Shown here: positions 22,961 to 35,200 of the stretch, piece by piece
How the letters are laid out: each line of letters begins with the position of its first letter
Numbering within the stretch: the first letter of the stretch is position 1
Assembly: GCA_035222895.1 (NCBI GenBank)
Contig: JAVYIG010005311.1
Span: 1-64,000, forward strand
Direction of reading: 5' to 3'
Source of the DNA: Strongylocentrotus droebachiensis
Taxonomy: Eukaryota; Echinodermata; Echinoidea; Camarodonta; Strongylocentrotidae
DNA: 64,000 nt
Position numbers and translations under genes: made by a program
The notes under the pieces: model-generated
Seen by the model: the letters and a program-made list of their open reading frames with translations, nothing else
Database searches by the model: none
What the model was told of the DNA's origin: nothing

Positions 22961-24178
22961 CGTCGAACCTGGTGCTTTATTAGGATTCATACTTGTTATC
23001 GCTTCAGTAATCTCTTTCATTGTAACGAGCCCTTCGCATGCATCTGCTTCGTGTCCGTTTAGACGTGATATTTCTACTTCTGTCATGTATGAATCTATTA
23101 GTTCTTCATTACACTCATTTGACCTATAGAGTCTTGAGTAAAACTTCTCAATAAACTTTAAGATTTTGTCCTTGTCGTACTCCAACTTTCCCCCAATCCT
23201 TAAACAAGAGATGGATCGTTTTGCACCGTTTCTTGTTTCTAAACCTAAAAAATATTTGGAATTACTTTCCCCTTCTTCAAACTGAGTAACCCTTGCTCTA
23301 ACTCTAGCACCATCACATAAATACAAGTAAACTCTTCTTCGTGTTCTTTTCTTCCGTTGCATACTTGATCGTGCAATCTTTCAAATTTCTTTTCTAAGTC
23401 AAATAAAACTTTCCTTTCATTTAATTTCATTTTTTGGGCAAATATAAAAGTATAATCACGAATCTTTAATTTACACATGTCCCACACAAACTGCGAACTT
23501 GTGTCAGACTCTGTCCTATGTTCAAATTTCACATTCCGGAAAACATTTCTAACACCCATTTTATATTCCTCATTATTTAACAAGGAGTTGTTAAACTTCC
23601 AATACGATGATCCTCTGGAGACGCCAGATAGCATAATTTCTATGGTAATAGCACAATGGGTTTTATACATGTTCGCTCTACAGATTCCTTAAAGGTACTT
23701 AGCACTATCCAAAAGTCAATTCTCGACGTCATTTTTAGATGAGTATTTCGATATGTAAATAGTTTTATATCTTTATGCATTTTTCTCCAAATATCAATCA
23801 TACCATATTTTTTCATTAACTTTATATATTTTTTAGGCTGTTTGTAAACTGTTCTACATCCGATAGTATCAAACGACGCATCATTAACACAATTAAAGTC
23901 ACCACCAATAATTAATGCATAGGAATATAATTTGTCAACATTTCTTATACATCTAGAGAGACGTTCATAGAATGCATCTTTATTCTTTTTTTCAGTTGGT
24001 GTATAGACATTAATCAACAATTTTTTTCTCTCTCCTACTTCTATTTCAACCACTATAACTCTACCGTCATTTGATAGTTGAATTAATCTGGTATGAAACG
24101 ACACGTTCTTCTTTATGAGAATTACAACACCCCTGCTATGCTTCGTTCCAAACGAGTGAAAAGTTTTGCCTCCCCATT

Positions 24179-24630
24179 CAGTGGCGGATCCAGGGGGGGC
24201 TGGGGGGTTGCAACCCCCCCCCCCCCCCCTTGGGCGGCCCCCCCAAAAAAAACAAAGAAAAAGGAAGAAAAAAAAGAAAAAAAGAAAGAAAAAAAAAGAA
24301 AGAAAAAGAACCCACGCTGGAGAGAAACCCTTTCAAGTGCAAATATTGTGAGAAGATATTCAACTCATCTGGTAACTTAACCAAACACATGATAACTCTG
24401 GATATAACTATGTATTAAACTGTTACTTGATTTAAAAAGACGTTATCATGCACTGCTTTTTATGGTCTCCATTGTGTTAATAGATGCCAGGAAAACATCA
24501 CTTACGGGGTTCAAATAAACACCCCCAAAAAAATCGGCTCGCCGCTTCGCGGCTCGTGGACGATGCTCCGCATCGTCATTATTTTGGTCAAACCCCCCCC
24601 CCCCTTAGCAAAAAGCTAGATCCGCCCCTG
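24179..24630 (+). mobile_element. hAT-like element carrying a zinc-finger remnant, 452 bp
   Basis: Left end CAGTGGCGGATCC, right end AGATCCGCCCCTG, with CCATT directly outside both (24174-24178 and 24631-24635). The L1 frame is continuous across it (KEW|GGKTF), which fixes the insertion. The inside has poly-C, an A-rich tract, a coding remnant with one C2H2 finger (24308-24415) and CGCCGCTTCGCGGCTCG palindromes. Confidence 0.78.
24308..24415 (+). pseudogene. C2H2 zinc-finger fragment inside transposon
   Basis: The plus frame reads THAGEKPFKCKYCEKIF then NSSGNLTKHM and ends at a stop after DITMY. The TGEKPF-type linker, C-x2-C, the Phe and Leu core and the first His are in place. The second zinc-ligand His is lost. 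It looks like the last finger of a KRAB/ZNF-style host or BED/C2H2 transposon protein, captured or left over in a non-autonomous element. No start or upstream fingers are present. Confidence 0.7.
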
Positions 24631-24830
24631 CCATTCTTTATCAATTTTTTTTTGTATTTCTTCTGTCAAAAATGTTTCCTGTAATAAAATTACATTTGAC
24701 TTTTGTCTAACAAGAAATTTAAAACAAAATATTTATTTTTTGCTTATTTCTTAGCCCTCTCACATTGAGAGAAAAGAGATTTAAACAATTAACACCTTCG
24801 ATCATTAATATAATATCCCAAAGTAGTTAT

Positions 24831-26000
24831 ATACTGATTTGTTACCAAGCTTCATTTTGTTAGAGCCTTTTCACCTTCGTTTCTTCGATTTTCTATCTTT
24901 CTTTGTCTTTTCTTGTTGTAACTCTTGACTTTCGCTTTTCTTCTGATGAGTATAGTTATAGTTAATCATGTTTGTTCAACGGCCAACATGGGTAAGAAGA
25001 GTGACTACCGTCAAGATGACAGTTTGATTGACTTTGAGGGTAGTCAGGTGAAGGGGGGATTATATTTTATGTTCTATTGTACTACGGATGTAGAACTAGA
25101 GATTGGATTGTTCGGATGAGCAAATAAAATAAATCAATCATTGCTGAAATATGTAACAATTCTGTAAAGAAAAAGAAAAAATATTTCTCATAAAAAGGGT
25201 ATTTTCTGCAACATTCCTGATTTCAGAAGATTTGTTTTGACCTGCACAATTAGGATCCATGATCGTTTAGGGGTGCATTGTGTTTACTGCACAATAAATA
25301 ATTAGTGGTCATCAGTAGTATTGATAAGGCGACACTACCGTGAAAAATTGTAAATAAGTGGGACCTAACACATGCGATGGAAACAGTGTCTTTGACAGGG
25401 AAACTTCTTTGAAATGCTTTAATTGTGTTTTACATCTCCTTTTTTTATTAATTAGCAGGTAGGGGCTTGCTGTTCTGGTAATCAAACACTCGTAGAACAG
25501 AACACCCCAAGCGGAGAGCCTCAGATGTTTCCAAAATGATAACTAGTTATTCTTTATGTAAGTATTGTTTGTAATGTTGCTTGTGTTGGAAACATATCAC
25601 AATTGACAGTAAAAACACGAATCTAAGTCATAGTCGTACATTTCTTGATTCTTTTAATCACATTTCAAAATATAACTTTGAAACCTGTTGAAATTAAGTT
25701 CAGAGCAATTGAAAAAATTACTGCCATCGACGATTGAAAAGAAATTATGGTAGTTTTTAAAGAAGACACGCTCGTGTATTTGCAAGATGAGAAGGGAATT
25801 AACATATAAAGTTTATGGGTATACCTGTACCAACAAAAGCTATTGAATACATGTGTAAAACAACGTAATCCTCAAGTGTTATCTGATCTTGAGTGACTAG
25901 TCTTGTAAAGAATGAGGAGTTTAAAAAAATATTATATAAAAACTTAAGTGCAATTTTTAGCAATTGGAAGACTATGTAAAGCAATTTTGGGTGATCATGT
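24831..26000. other. Non-coding stretch
   Basis: No supported gene. 25384-25440 resembles 29930-29990 (shared TTTGACA.GGAAACTTCTTTG and AATTGTGTTTTACA-like words), so a dispersed repeat is present. Confidence 0.45.
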
Positions 26001-26099
26001 AGAGACAGCACTTGTAGTGGCAGTGCTACTTTAGCACCAGTGTTGGTGCTACCTTGTTAAGCACCAAAACTAGTGCTACTAATGTTACACTCACGGTAC

Positions 26100-26134
26100 C
26101 AGTGGCGGACCCCCCCAAAAAAAATGTGTTCACT

Positions 26135-26169
<35 letters not shown>

Positions 26170-26358
26170 ACTGAGCGACTTTTCGGCTGGCTGATTCGTT
26201 GCGATTTTTTATGGACTTCAGAAAAGAAAAAAAAAGGGTCCGCTCTTACCCCCCCCCCCACCTAACCGACTTTTCGGCCGGCGCGATTTTAAAATTTTCG
26301 GCAGCAAAAAAAATTAAAGTTGGGCCCCCTCCCCTAAGAAATCCTGGATCCGCGCCTG
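26100..26358. mobile_element. hAT-like MITE with perfect 8-bp target duplication
   Basis: Begins CAGTGGCGGACCCCCC and ends CCTGGATCCGCGCCTG. CACGGTAC is present directly outside both ends (26092-26099 and 26359-26366). It holds a run of over 30 C, poly-A stretches and TTTCGGC.GGC words. This is the best evidence that the whole CAG-ended family in this window belongs to the hAT superfamily. Confidence 0.85.
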
Positions 26359-26829
26359 CACGGTACTGATGAACAAACATACGGACTGTTAACAGCACCA
26401 AGAGTACGCATTACATGATATCCACATCTATGTACAATCCTTACGTATCATGATTACAAATGGCTTATAAATATTGAGATATATAGTTAATGACCAACAA
26501 TTACAAATTTACCGACCAAGTTTCTGGATCGTTTTAATTTTGTTGATGGACCGAGTATATATTTGAGACGCTAGGTAATTTAATTCATTTGAAGTAGACC
26601 AACAACCTAGAAACTATATTTGCCTCAAGCAATATGAATATGATATGCACAATTATCATAGCTTTTCTAGTGCTGATCCATTTGCCTCATTGCTTCCCTT
26701 GGCTCAGCACCTTTTTTAGCAACCATTTCTTCTGCACCGCACAAGTTTTGGTCAGAAATGGCACTTTAGGTGCTAAAATTCAGCACGACAAGTGCAATAG
26801 GCAGCACCTGTGTTAGAACATCGTTGTTT

Positions 26830-27590
26830 TTAGTGCATCTTAAACAAATGACCGGCTGAGAGCGTACACGTAAGCAGGAATTTATTTTTTCCTAACGCAC
26901 GTTTTGCTTGAGACCGTTCATTAGAAAGTACTAATGACTGGGCATTAGTTAGTCCATGCAATATCAGTCGCGTAGGTCCCCGGTCTCGTTGACATTTGGT
27001 CTCGTGTGCGTGCGGTCTCGTTAATCTGTGGTTGCAGGGGCTTTCGGTTGCAGGCCGGGGCCATCCGTAGCAAAAGCCTTTAAAAGTTAACATTTTCTCA
27101 TACTTTACAGTTGGGAATCCTACATTGTACGATCTATATTTGTATATATCAATACGTATTGCTACTATGGGTTGTATTTCATACAGATATATTTATAATA
27201 AAATTAAAATGTCTACATAAAACTACAATTCTAATGAATTGATTATACGATATTTAACAAAGTTCTAAAATATTATCCAATTATGGATGATTTTTTTCCT
27301 TCGACCTGTGGTTGATATAAATCAGGGAAATAAAATAATCGATCATATGTTTGGAGCCATGGGGGTGTTAACATACAGGTGTGTATACATTATTAACACA
27401 GAGTTATGCCCTTCTGGCTCTAAACAGACAATTTCGTCTTCTAATATTTACAATAGTATAAACATGTATATATACACTCAAAAAATAATTATACCATTCA
27501 TATATATATCTTAGGACTGAATTTATAGGAGTACATTGATAATTATCATGAAAATACGAAATCATAGTTAATCAAAATGAAGAAGTAACA
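26830..27590. other. Non-coding stretch
   Basis: No gene or repeat recognised. 26890-27060 contains several GGTCTCGT words. Confidence 0.4.
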
Positions 27591-27596
27591 CTTTAA

Positions 27597-28123
27597 AGGT
27601 ACTATGTCCCTTTTGCAGCCAACCTCAAATTATGTAGAACTTTGCAGGAATTATGAATATGTCGTGTATGTCTGTGAAATTTAAACGTTAGCAGTGTCCT
27701 AATATTCAAATTATGGAAGGAAACCCGTTTACTTGCTAGGCTTCACTGTCAGACACTATTGAGTGAGTGACTGGCTTTTTTTTTCTTCTTTGGTAAAAAC
27801 ATTCATAAAATGAGCTGTTAAGGGTACATGACCATTTGTCTACATCAATAACCCACTTCTTGTGATGGCCAAAATTAAACTGATTGAATCTTTGCGCAGC
27901 ATAAAACGTATGAGCATTCGGTACAATGGTCTGAAAATCAAGACTATTACTTATTGGCTCTATAGCTCCTAAGTCGATTTGACAACTAATAGTCGTTATT
28001 TTCCCACTTGAAGACATTTTCAAGCCCCACCTTTTTAGGGAAGTTCTAAATTAGTATTATCTTTCAAATGCCGTTGGAATTTAACCTTTTCATTTTTTGG
28101 CCTGCAAATGGGACATAGTACCT
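27597..28123. mobile_element. TTAA-flanked MITE, 527 bp
   Basis: The left end AGGTACTATGTCCCTTTTGC and right end GCAAATGGGACATAGTACCT are inverted repeats with TTAA directly outside each (27593-27596, 28124-28127). TTAA duplication fits Kolobok or piggyBac. It ends 94 bp past the stop codon of the receptor gene, so it may lie in that gene's 3' UTR. Confidence 0.75.
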
Positions 28124-28217
28124 TTAATTCTGATTTTGGGAAAGATAAACGTCATCATCATTTTAACAAATTTAAGAACATTAGGACACATTTGTCAAGA
28201 AACGATTAACCACGATC

Positions 28218-28764
28218 TTAATAAGGTTTCATGTACAGATAATCATCGAACGGTTCTGTTGCCCGACAAGACGCCTGTCCACATTGATTATGGTTCAAAT
28301 CTTTCGGGACAGTTGACGAAGAGGGCATCATGTCGTTAGTAGGATTGTCAGATCTCATCGTTAACTCGTACAACTCGCCCCCTGTCAGATCACTGGCAGA
28401 GGGGTCACAAACAGAATACTCAGGGGGGAGCGCCTCTACGCACGCCCCGTCCATCTGAAGGGGTGCAAGATGCCGAACAGGAAGATGGGGCGCTGCCTTT
28501 GGAATTGCAGGTAGTGTTCCGAACCTGCTCCCTTTCTCAAGAGAACATGCGATACGTGTCGCGTACATCGATATGTAGTCGTTAGAGGGAAAATCACTTG
28601 GTGACGCGTAGGTAGGATCGTCTAAACTCTTCCCTTCAGCACAGGGGTACGGCATTCCACCCGTAGCTCCCATAGGTGGATGACTGACAGCAAGGTTGTT
28701 CTGCCGTTCGTTAAGCTGAACGCCATTAGTAATCAATGTATTCATTCGTTTCCTATGTACAAAC
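28218..28764 (-). CDS. Receptor exon 15: cytoplasmic tail and stop
   Basis: Begins [16 protein letters not shown] and ends [10 protein letters not shown] before the stop at 28218. Tyrosine motifs: PTYASP, DYISMY, GELYELT, DYLYM. Two fit YxxM, the consensus for the PI3-kinase p85 SH2 domain. Rich in Pro and Ser otherwise, with no folded domain recognised. Confidence 0.85.
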
Positions 28765-29190
28765 CTGTAATAAAAGTAAAGGATATGCATCATGAACCTG
28801 CAAGAATCTCACCCTTTTTGTTGGCTTATACCCCCTTCTCTCTATTTATCTCTCACTCTCTCTCCCTCGATCTTTCTCTCTCTCTCTCTCGAGATCTTTC
28901 TTTCTCTTTCTTTCTCTCTCTCTATCTTTCTCTCTCTCACATACACACACCCTCACTCTCTCTCTCTCCCACTGACACACAAACACCCACGCATTAATTT
29001 TCTATCTCTCTATCGCTCTTTCTTTCTCTTTCTTTCTCTCTCTCTCTCTATCTTTCTCTCTCTCACACACACACCCTCACTCTCTCTCTCTCCCACTGAC
29101 ACACAAACACCCACGCATTAATTTGTATCTCTCTCTCGCTCTTTCTCTCACCCATTTTACTCGCTGCCTTTCTCATAAACTTAATTACTA

Positions 29191-29225
<35 letters not shown>

Positions 29226-32200
29226 GTGTTAATAACTCTGTATGTATTTCCCCATATTCCATCTCGTGAACACTCAACAATTGCTCTTGTGCTGATCAAA
29301 TTCAATAAATCGAGCTTCAGTCCTCCCTATCTACAATGCCACCTGGTAACAACATGAAAATAACCATGTTATTGTAGGTATTGAATATTTGACGATGAAC
29401 GCCTGATATGTACTCACTTGTAAAGGAAACAGAGGAACATTCCGATTATCAGAACGAACAATGCCCCAGCCACAATGCCAATGAGAGCTCCGATCGGCAA
29501 TCCATTTCCATCTGTAAAAGAGGGAGCAGCATAATGTTAAACATTTAACACTGAATCGGAGGCCTATATTGGACACAGGGGCAGGAGTGGTTCTAGAAGA
29601 TTTATTATTATTAATATTATTATTATCTTGGGGGGGGGGGGGTTGGGAGGGGGCATGGCCCACTCCCCGCCCCCTCCGACAACACATACAACTAAAACAT
29701 TCAATGTACAAGGTGTCACTCTAATAGCTTGAAAAGTTAGGCTACAGTCCAACTGATCGGAAGTTCACGGAGCTTACAATGGGCCTTTTGAGAGTCTACG
29801 CAGGATCTGGAAACCGACTTGCTGGACTCGCAACATTTTTGAGAGTTTACGAGACGCAGCTAATATTAGGGAGCCAAGTTCTAACCTTTTTTTAGAAAGA
29901 AGGGGGCATCAATGTGCACGCCAGTAAGAATGGTGTTTTTGACAAGGAGACTTCTTTGTAATGCATGAATTGTGTTTTACACGTGTTTTACACTAAATTT
30001 TCCAGCACTGTATTCGTGTGAGATAAGTTGCCAACAAGCAACAGGGGAAACGGTATTCGAGTCTTCAAACTTGCCCACAAGATTAAAATCCTTTTTGAAA
30101 TTTGCCGTTAGATGTTTCACTTTGGGCCAAGCAAAAGCATCGATTTATAAGGACTGTAATGACAAGGCTATTACTGTTCAAAAATGCGACGACAGATGGG
30201 GTCATAGCTAGTAGGAGAGAAATAGTTACGTCACTTGAAGTCAGGCTTGTTCATATGACTCTAATTCATAGAGCACCGAAACCGTTCATTGCAGAGAGAT
30301 GGTGTCTTCGATGGAACTTCATTAATTGACCCTTAAGGCTATGATTAGGGTGTGTCAGCCCCTCCCCCTCATAGAGACGCCAATGATTACTGGTCTGTTA
30401 TGGAGCTTTATGAATTGACCTTCGAGGCTATTTACAAGGTGTGCCACCCCCACATCCTTCTTATAGAGATGCCATATTGGTCTACATTACAATACATGTA
30501 CAACGTTCCAACCTGTTTGACAATCTAGATCAGCCAGTTGAATCCATTCTCCTGAGATCCCATCACATCTCCATACCACTGAGGCGTCTTTCTCATCACA
30601 CTCTATGGTGATCAGATCCTCTGGCATGTAAACGCTCTGAGGTTGTACAACGTGGCTAAGTGGATGGTCAGGCAAAGGACACGTGATCTCTGTAAATAGA
30701 ATTTATGTGGGTTTTCCCGTCATTTCATCAATAGCTGTTTGAATGTCTCATAGGTCTGGGCCGTTGCGAGAATGAGTTTATGTCTTCTAGGGAGAAGTAT
30801 ATCATGCACAATATTAGAAGGAGGAAGGAGGAGAAGGATGAGAAGAGGAGTAGTATTAATATATGTACTACTACTACTACTACTAATAGTAGTAGTAGTA
30901 GGAGTAGTAGTAGTAATAGTAGTAGTAGTAGACTAGTAACAGCAGCAGTAGTAGTAGTAGTAGTAGGAGGAGGAGGAGGGGGAGGAGGGGGAGTAGGAGT
31001 AGGCCCAGATTTAGTAGTAGAAGAATTAGTAGGCCTAGTGTTAGCAGTATTATTCTTCATCTTATTGTTATATATTGCTGTTACAATTATCTTTATAATT
31101 GTTATCACCATCATCATCGTCCCCATAATCATCATCATCACTATTAACATTTAATGTCGATGTCTACCTACCTGTTTCGCAATACTCTCCCGTATATCCT
31201 GTCTGACAGGCACACGAATAGTTGGGATCCCCGGGTACTGTACGGCAGGTCCCATACACGCATTGAACTGTTAGACATACCTCACCTAAGGCAAGGAAAT
31301 CAAATCTTTGTTATATCATCATGACTATTTATTGACATCAAAGAAAAATACAACTTAATGATGTGTGCTTTTGTGGCCTACTGATGTTTCGTCAATTTTT
31401 AGTGCTTTAGTTAAAATTTATTCCAGATTTTAATGAATTTTAATTCTATTAGACCCTTTGGAAAATTAAATGTGCTACATCATCGGGAAATAATTGTAGT
31501 TACTTTCAAATCATTTTTTTTTCCAGTTTCATATATCTTGTTGAAACAATTATCTGAATATAGCATATTTTCAATTAAAGGGGAAATCCACCCCAAAATT
31601 ATGTTGGATTTATTAACAGCAGAAAAATGACAATAACCAGTAAGTGAAAGTTTAAGCAATATCCGATTAAAATTAGGAAACTTCTGAATTTGGAAGCTCT
31701 CTTCAGTGAAACACAAACTGGCAACATTTTCTTAGGGAAAATAGTAATCTCTGAAGTTTTTTTTTTAGTAAAGAGCAAACATTCATAATTATGTGGCATG
31801 AAGTGTGGGCCAAACTGCATGCCACATATGAATTGTTGTCCACTCCACCCATTCGTTGAAGGTGATTTCAGCACGATTGAGTCAATCTATTTTCATATTA
31901 ATCATTTCAAAACTTAACAGTATAAATCAATTATATAATCAACCAATTATTAACTGCTTCCTGACAGATTCCATAATTTAATTCCAAGTACTCAACTTTT
32001 AATTTGAATAGCTGTATTCGATTTTTTTTTTTAAATCATGGATAAACTACAAGGCATCGATATAAATGTCGCAGTATATACCAAGGTTGACAACCGATGG
32101 ATATTTTGTAAAGATATGGTAATTCAAAGTGGGCCAATAATAATTCTCCGCTTTGGAGTTTCCATACAGCGACGCAGTGAGCAGCGTGTTCAGAGCTCCA

Positions 32201-35200
32201 TGATTACATTCATTTTGAATATATTCAATGATGCGGTTTTGTGAAGTTAAAGAGGGACACCCATTGTCCCACAAATATCTCCTGATCCTTTAAAGCGATC
32301 CCGATTCTATTCATGTTTTCACTTTGCGCCTCCCCATACGAAAGTGTCTCCGCGTGTCACATGTCAACTGTGAGTTTATGCTGCCAACACTAAAACAAAA
32401 ATGTGTTAAAGCCCTCTTTGTAGACACTTCATCTATGAAACACTGATTTACACATTAATATATTCAGAAACACAGAGTAATGGGAAAGATGCCAACCGTA
32501 TGTAATGACGGATTCCACGTTGAGATTAACGGAACCGTCTGCAGATTGCCAAATACCAGGTTCCTGAAGCCCAAGGGACGTCTCTACTGTCGTTGCCTGG
32601 TCTTTCAAGATATTCCTATCAGAATCAAAGATCATGACTTCGAATTCGGCCACGATACTGCCTGCTAAGAATCCAGTGATGACAATATCCCACTCGGTGC
32701 TTTGCGTGCTCATGATGTTCAGTATAACTGTATGTAGCTGATATAGAACGATAACGAAACATCAAAACCATGGTCACGTTTGGGTTTAATGCATCAGTCA
32801 CACCTTTGCGTATTTGGCTTGCATATTGCTGCCTACTTATGGCAAGCCGTTTTAACAATTATTCATATTTCTTGATATCAAGAAATGATTTTCTGTTGTC
32901 AAGCATTTGGTAATTCTTGATATCAAGAATTCGATTTCTTGATATGAAGAATTCGATTTCTTGATATCAAGAAATATGAATAATTGTTAAAACGGCTCGC
33001 CATAAATACTCAGCAATACGCAAGCCAAATACAAAATGGTGTGACTGAGGCATAAGGAATGACTTTTGCATACAAGGCGTCATTTTGCTGACGGACTACT
33101 ACCTCAACGACTGGGGAAGTCTTGGACGCTTCGTGTGAGCACCATTCTAAGATAATTGCAATTAAGATTAACAGTGCAAATACTGCTTTGAACTTCTGTT
33201 GTTTAGGCCAATTACCTCCACAGGCTTATAACAAGGATAATGCAATCGAGGTTACGCCCCTTACGCTGAGAGCCTAAGGTTTTTTCAGAGCTAGCTATCA
33301 GCAAACACTATATTAACTTTAAAATATTCTACAAAACAGACAGACATCATTGCCTTTATTCATAATTATATATCATTGCTTTCGACTGAGTAGTTGAATA
33401 TAAAGTAACAACCATGCTTCTAAAAATGCAAGGAATATCAAGGCGAGAACCTGCATCAATAAATGTCTTGAATTTGTTATAGTGCACAACAAACGTCATT
33501 TTCAATGAGTTATTATACCTGCGATATTTAAAAACAAATCAAGACAGTGCAGACAATCCTCGTATCTTAAGGGTAGAATTTACTGGGTGCATTGTACTAT
33601 CTTTTTTGCAATTTCTTTTAGGCGATCCTCAGCAGTATGCTTAAACATAGGGTAGTTTTCTTACTAATCTTTGATATCGATTGTATTAGAATACGACAAG
33701 CTATTTAAGCACTTTTTCTTAGACAAAAATCTTAGAATATCTACTTAATCTTAATTATTAGCTCTAATGCTTTTATAGAATACACATTTTTGCTAAGACC
33801 TTTCTCTTAGCAAGAAGATAAGAAAAAGTGTTTACATTTCATGCTTTAGAAGTTCATTGAATATGGGCCCTGCGCGTGACGTTAACAAAAATGTGCTGCT
33901 TCAAAATACAAATCACTGGCCTATCAATCTGGATGAATAGAAACAATGAGGTATTAGAAAAGGTAAACTTACGACTTTGTAACAATTTGTCTCCATAGTC
34001 ATGGATTCATTTGACATTGGGTCATTGAGTTCATCAGTGAATTCAACATCTTCGCCGTTTATCCGTGTAAACTGCATAGCGCCACCTACAGACAGTGAAA
34101 CTTAGAAAAAGAGAGAGGGGGCGAAAATGCAACAGAAATGGGTGATAATCGATTGGTTTATACAATCCAATGATTCATTACTGACGAGGTCGCCTGTTAA
34201 GAGCCAGAAAGGTAGTTACTTATGTGCTTTAAAACAGAGTAAACACTTTTCTGGCTCTACGAAAATTATGAACAAAGTGTCGAATTCTTAAATTTCAGAA
34301 ACTGATATTCAACTATTATCATTATCCTGAGTTTTGAAGAAATGATAGAGATTTTATAACTGATTTAAAACTATCCTTTGCAGTGACAACGACGTAAAGT
34401 GACATTTTTACACGCTGGAGATATTTCTACACCTTACATAAACAAAGTGAAAACGTGTTATTTTGTTTATTATTTTGTTTGTTACCATGTACTTCATTAA
34501 TTGTTTTTAGAGAATGGGATTTAAGGAATGATTTTTATTATCTTCTTGTCTCCAGTTGACATTTCGTTAAACTAGTGGACATAATGTTATACCATTGACT
34601 TATTAGGGAGTCTTTCGTGGTTAAACAGCCAGATAGCACATGTATTTAGCTCAGTTTTCCAGCGGTTTAGGCATGTTGGTTATCAAGTTGAAGATGAAGA
34701 CCTTCACAAGGAAAATCACACTTCCCATCGAGAAAAGCACAAACAGTTAATCAGGTTGCTGTTAAATAGCTACATGTAACAGAATCACAAAGAAGTTCAA
34801 TAAATCAACATAACGCGATTCAATATAGCTTTGTCAATCGCCTTTTCAAACGTGTGAACATGACTTAAAAGATATTACGTAACCTGAATATGATTTATAT
34901 TGGTGATATATGTGAAAGCAATAGTACTTGAGTTGATTTCTCTAGAGTCTGTGCGATCATGTTAATTGTATAGAAAAGGAATATTACAGTGTCATGAATT
35001 ACATTTGCACTCGCCGTTTCTCATTTGTGAACCTTCCCTGCATTCACACTGGAATCCTCCAATCGTGTTTGTGCAATCCTCGTTAACACCACAGGCATCA
35101 CTGCGAAGACATTCGTCAATATCTGAAGTATGAAAATGCTGGAATAGTTTATTTCGTGATCAATTTGGGGGGATTAGTGTTTTAAAAATTCCTTTTTTAC

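Larger units (their letters stand above)
20388..24830 (-). pseudogene. Tx1-like L1 retrotransposon, ORF2 broken
   Basis: On the minus strand ORF2 begins near 24805 (MIEGVNCLNLFSLNVRGLRN...). An APE-type endonuclease follows: VILLQETFLT, KEWGG, SRGVVILIKKNVSF, IGGDFNCVNDASFDTIG, TSRIDFWIVLS. Next come the linker (EGESNSKYFLGLE) and the start of the RT domain (NPNKAPGS at about 22975). RT boxes 1-7 are then missing. Coding resumes near 21800 with GGIDIIMNCKCLPKYV, YKLDKIGFNIF, GRWLSEYANI and PTPVNLLKWKIKVNNLCYYC, which are typical of the Tx1/L1 C-terminal region. It ends near 20388 with AATAAAG and CAACAACAACAAAAC. Frameshifts and stops occur throughout. A 452-bp hAT-like element interrupts the endonuclease at 24179-24630, and about 1.1 kb of unrelated sequence replaces the RT core. 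Confidence 0.85.

Noticed and set aside
24925..25119. 64-residue plus-strand frame next to the L1 5' end
   Set aside because: No similarity recognised, no splice signals, and it does not match L1 ORF1 on the expected strand.
27736..28023. 95-residue minus-strand frame
   Set aside because: It lies wholly inside the TTAA-flanked MITE and resembles no protein I know.
32700..32727. Exon 11 acceptor at ACATACAG (exon start 32727)
   Set aside because: It puts a stop in the phase required by exon 10. The acceptor ten bases upstream (exon start 32737) keeps the frame and the SEA spacing.
33060..33160. Extra receptor exon after the TTAG at about 33155
   Set aside because: Only one frame is open, no donor of fitting phase follows, and the frame runs into the MITE. 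The SEA domain is complete without it.
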